Shown here: in pieces, positions 51,082-53,106 of the stretch
Layout: every line of letters begins with the position of its first letter
Numbering within the stretch: position 1 is the first letter of the stretch
DNA from: Mycolicibacterium sphagni
GTDB taxonomy: Bacteria; Actinomycetota; Actinomycetes; Mycobacteriales; Mycobacteriaceae
Length of the DNA: 53,106 nt
Direction of reading: 5' to 3'
Assembly: GCF_013337765.1 (NCBI RefSeq)
Contig: NZ_VBSB01000016.1
Location: 1 to 53,106, forward strand
Translations under genes and position numbers: made by a program
Notes under the pieces: generated by a model
Database searches by the model: none
What the model was told of the DNA's origin: nothing
Seen by the model: the letters and a program-made list of their open reading frames with translations, nothing else

Positions 51082-52500
51082 TTAGGCGGTGCGCCGCCTG
51101 CGAGCTTGGATCGCTTGATCGTAGATTTCTAGGAACTGGCTCCAGTCGGGGATTTGGACACGGCGTCCGGCGGTCCCGCGTAGCAGCAGCTGAGCCTGTT
51201 CGAGACTCTGGGGCAGAAGTTCCTGCCACTCGATCCGCGCCCCCAATTGCGAGGACTGCGAACGACTTCCGCCGTTGGGCTCGTAGGATTCGGTCCGCCG
51301 AGTGGCCAGCCCCTCCCAGTGTGAAGCCTGTTCGAGCAGGTGGCGTTCGTGAGCTCCATACATCACCACCGTTCCCGGGAAGATGTCACGCAGCGCATCC
51401 GCGTACTTCGGCCCGTACACGACGTCGAAGTGACTGGACGCCTGCACGGTGGCCATGATGTTGACACCGAGTCCGGCCGACTCACCGACGTAGTTGAGCA
51501 GCGCCGGCAGGGGGCAAGAGTTGCACACCTCGTCGAGTTCGAGCAGCAAACGATGGTCAAGCTGATGCTGGGCAGTGCGCTTGCGGAAGTGGCGAATGAT
51601 GGAGTCGATCAGCGCCACCGCAGCGCCAGCGACGGTGCCGGTATTCGGGGCGATAACGAACAAGCTGGCCTCGGGATCATCCAGCATCGAGACATCGAAC
51701 GCCTCCATGCTGAGCCGGTCGACGCCGCTGAGGCGGTCTAGGTGCTCAGTGCTGCTCAGCCCGAGCCGAACCCACGGGGTCACCGCCTTGGACACGGTGA
51801 TCGCCACACTGTCACGCATGCGACTGTTGAACGTCAGGACACGCTGCATCGGGTCGGCCAGCATCGGGTGAGGGCACAGCGCCGCCGCGGTGGCCCACGA
51901 CGGGTCGGCGTGCAGCGACAGCTGAGTCGGGCCCCCGGTCTGATCCTCATCTTCGATTCCGAGGTTCTCCACCGCTTCCAGCACCCACGGCATTCCCTGA
52001 TTATTGCCCTGCGGGCTGGCCGCGTACAGCAGGCAGGCTAAGGGGCGGCTTGCCGTGGACTCCCATAGTCCGCCGGCAGCCACTGTTTGGCCGCTGGAGG
52101 CTCCGCCGAAGCCCACACCCGAGGTCGCCAGCATGGTCTCGGCGACGGTCAGAGCCTCGTTTGCTGATGCAATCGCCATGGTGGGATCGCTGACCATCGA
52201 CCGCACGCCCTGCGGCCACACGAGTGTCTTGTCCGGGCGCAGGTCAATCACACCGGTGGGACCCAAGCCGCGGCGCATCAAGACGAGCTCGGCGAGGTCT
52301 TCCTTGCTGGACACCGCCACCAGTGGTCCGGGATGCAGCACCGCGGCCGGCGCCAACAAGCGCCGGGTCTTGCCGGTGCGAGTGGGTGCACTGATCGCCA
52401 AATGTGGCGCCCCCTGGACCTTTTCGTATTGGTCCTTGTCGTTGACGACCAGCCCACAGTAGGGGCTGTAGGGCTCCGAACGCTGCGTCATGAAGCTCAT
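51082..52500 (-). CDS. virD4: VirD4/TraG-like type IV coupling ATPase
   Basis: 472 aa. Walker A APTRTGKT at residues 38-45 comes right after PHLAISAP, followed by LVAVSSKEDLAELVL. Walker B RLLLELDEVCN lies near 315-325, with MATVQASSHFD and FPGTVVMYGAHERHL after it, the coupling-protein order. No transmembrane helix is visible, so it is a soluble TcpA/TraG variant or its anchor is a separate protein. It links the processed DNA to the VirB4/VirB6 channel. It is encoded opposite to the virB operon. Confidence 0.88.
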   Translation of the reverse strand: MSFMTQRSEPYSPYCGLVVNDKDQYEKVQGAPHLAISAPTRTGKTRRLLAPAAVLHPGPLVAVSSKEDLAELVLMRRGLGPTGVIDLRPDKTLVWPQGVRSMVSDPTMAIASANEALTVAETMLATSGVGFGGASSGQTVAAGGLWESTASRPLACLLYAASPQGNNQGMPWVLEAVENLGIEDEDQTGGPTQLSLHADPSWATAAALCPHPMLADPMQRVLTFNSRMRDSVAITVSKAVTPWVRLGLSSTEHLDRLSGVDRLSMEAFDVSMLDDPEASLFVIAPNTGTVAGAAVALIDSIIRHFRKRTAQHQLDHRLLLELDEVCNSCPLPALLNYVGESAGLGVNIMATVQASSHFDVVYGPKYADALRDIFPGTVVMYGAHERHLLEQASHWEGLATRRTESYEPNGGSRSQSSQLGARIEWQELLPQSLEQAQLLLRGTAGRRVQIPDWSQFLEIYDQAIQARRRRTA

Positions 52501-52660
52501 CGTGACGGGCGCTGCACCTGGCAGTCCACCACCAGAGCCTGATTAGCGAAGCCCGAAGAGTCGCGAAGACGTCAGCGGCCGCTCGGCCGTCCTCTTCTGG
52601 GCGACGTGCGGGGCGAAGCGCGTGAGCCGAGGCGCCAAGCTCGTACCGCTTGGACTTCAT
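52497..52660 (-). pseudogene. Small frameshifted gene upstream of virD4
   Basis: From ATG 52660 a frame reads MKSKRYELGASAHALRPARR and continues to DVFATL. A second frame then reads SSGFANQALVVDCQVQRPSR and stops with a TGA that overlaps the virD4 ATG as ATGA. The first ATG likewise overlaps the upstream stop. Both junctions fit a 55-60 aa gene carrying a one-base deletion near 52560. The function is unknown. Confidence 0.35.
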
Positions 52661-52840
52661 GACCGCTCCTGTTCACCTCCCGCTTCCATGGTGGCGATTG
52701 CTTCAAGTAAAAGATCCGACAGCGGGTTGGTGTAGTTGGCGATCGCGAACTTGTAGAGGGCCACGAGTTTGGAGACCGCTTCATACCCGTCGGGTTCGCG
52801 GTCTAGCACCGATTTCCAGTCGCTGTACTCGTCGATCAGG
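52657..52840 (-). pseudogene. 3' end of a gene cut by an IS21-family element
   Basis: About 60 codons remain: KRHLIDEYSDWKSVLDREPD, then VSKLVALYKFAIANYTNPLS and a short tail ending in GEQERS. The frame has good protein character and an ATGA overlap with the next gene. Upstream it runs straight into the terminal repeats of the IS at about 52840, so its start is lost. I do not recognise the family. Confidence 0.55.
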
Positions 52841-53106
52841 TGTCGCTTGCCAGGGTGATGGGACCACCTGATTGCCAGGGGGATGGGACCACCGTGGCGC
52901 GTTATTGAGGATGCTCGTCGGGGTGGTCTGGGTCAAGCCGGCCGGCCGCGAGTGCGTTGGCGGTAGGACGGTCCTTCGATGACGAGGGTGTGGGCGGTGG
53001 CGGTCAGCCGGTCGATCGCTGATTGGGCCAGCAGCGACGCGCCGCTGGTGGCCAGCGATTCCACGGGTTCGCGGGTGGAGGTGCAGTGGGTGGGCATGGT
53101 GCGGTG
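52841..53106 (-). mobile_element. Right part of an IS21-family element
   Basis: Two 22-bp repeats (TTGCCAGGG...GGGACCACC, one mismatch) lie at 52847-52868 and 52872-52893, 25 bp apart. Multiple short repeats at the end are characteristic of IS21 elements. They are followed by the end of an istB-like gene. The boundary at 52841 (TG) is inferred. The rest of the element is outside the window. Confidence 0.65.
52933..53106 (-). CDS. istB: IstB-like helper ATPase, C-terminal end (partial)
   Basis: About 57 codons from the window edge to TGA: SLATSGASLLAQSAIDRLTA, then HTLVIEGPSYRQR and a basic end. The final IDRLTATAHTLVIEG-SYR block is the usual end of IstB proteins (RLLHHAHVVTIEGKSYR type), the AAA+ partner of the IS21 transposase. 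The 5' part lies beyond the window. Confidence 0.7.
   Translation of the reverse strand, partial: HRTMPTHCTSTREPVESLATSGASLLAQSAIDRLTATAHTLVIEGPSYRQRTRGRPA

Noticed and set aside
52244..52660. 138-codon open frame from ATG 52660 running through virD4
   Set aside because: Its first 35 codons look real, but the rest covers the virD4 P-loop region in another frame. A short frameshifted gene ending at 52497 explains it better.

Overview
The window looks like part of a large conjugative plasmid of a Mycobacterium. It is GC-rich with actinobacterial codon use. It carries a complete type VII secretion (ESX) core with PE, PPE, Esx, EspG, EspI and mycosin genes, and a type IV-like conjugation gene set (VirB4, VirB6-like, VirB8/TcpC-like, VirD4-like). 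This pairing is the hallmark of the pRAW-type 'ESX-P' conjugative plasmids, which need both secretion systems for transfer. The assignment rests on reading the proteins; no database search was run.

Layout. (1) 1-4650, maintenance: a frameshifted zinc-ribbon gene, a DUF2637-like membrane protein with a winged-helix tail, parB, parA and a small ribbon-helix-helix gene. Six copies of a 17-bp palindrome, likely the parS centromere, are interspersed. (2) 4650-7580, accessory: a RES/Xre toxin-antitoxin pair, a coiled-coil protein, and a small RHH-like repressor behind TTTCCGGAAA palindromes. (3) 7597-10300, replication: a 654-aa primase-polymerase-like initiator on the minus strand, a short divergent highly structured RNA with its own promoter and terminator, and a 29-bp perfect inverted repeat. 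(4) 10159-18871: an Esp-like substrate/accessory island with EspC-like, WXG-like, YbaB/EspL-like and PE-like proteins and a duplicated membrane-anchored family. (5) 19034-35259, ESX core: eccB, eccC, XRE regulator, PE, PPE, two Esx-like genes, espG, espI, eccD, mycP, eccE. (6) 35315-38022: a PIN-like protein, a membrane protein and a second XRE regulator. (7) 38142-47873, conjugation operon: small membrane proteins, a beta-sandwich protein, TcpC-like, VirB4 and VirB6-like, ending with eccA. (8) 47976-53106, decaying end: a broken Ser/Thr kinase gene interrupted by an IS110-family element, a remnant of its membrane/sensor part, a VirD4-like coupling ATPase on the minus strand, a frameshifted small gene, and a gene cut by an IS21-family element whose istB runs off the window.

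How it works together. ParA/ParB/parS, Rep and the toxin-antitoxin pair maintain the plasmid. EccB/C/D/E plus MycP form the ESX channel. EspG and EccA act as chaperone and recycling ATPase for PE/PPE and Esp substrates. VirB4, the VirB6-like protein, TcpC and the VirD4-like ATPase form a minimal DNA-transfer apparatus. Physical linkage of eccA to the virB operon, and related XRE regulators in both modules, suggest that the two secretion systems are co-expressed. No relaxase and no oriT were recognised; they are probably outside the window.

The most notable non-coding signals are the structured RNA near rep, a bridge-RNA-like fold in the left end of the IS110 element, and the parS-like palindrome cluster. 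Several accessory genes show what look like single-base frameshifts between two convincing halves, either real decay or assembly error, while the core secretion genes are intact.
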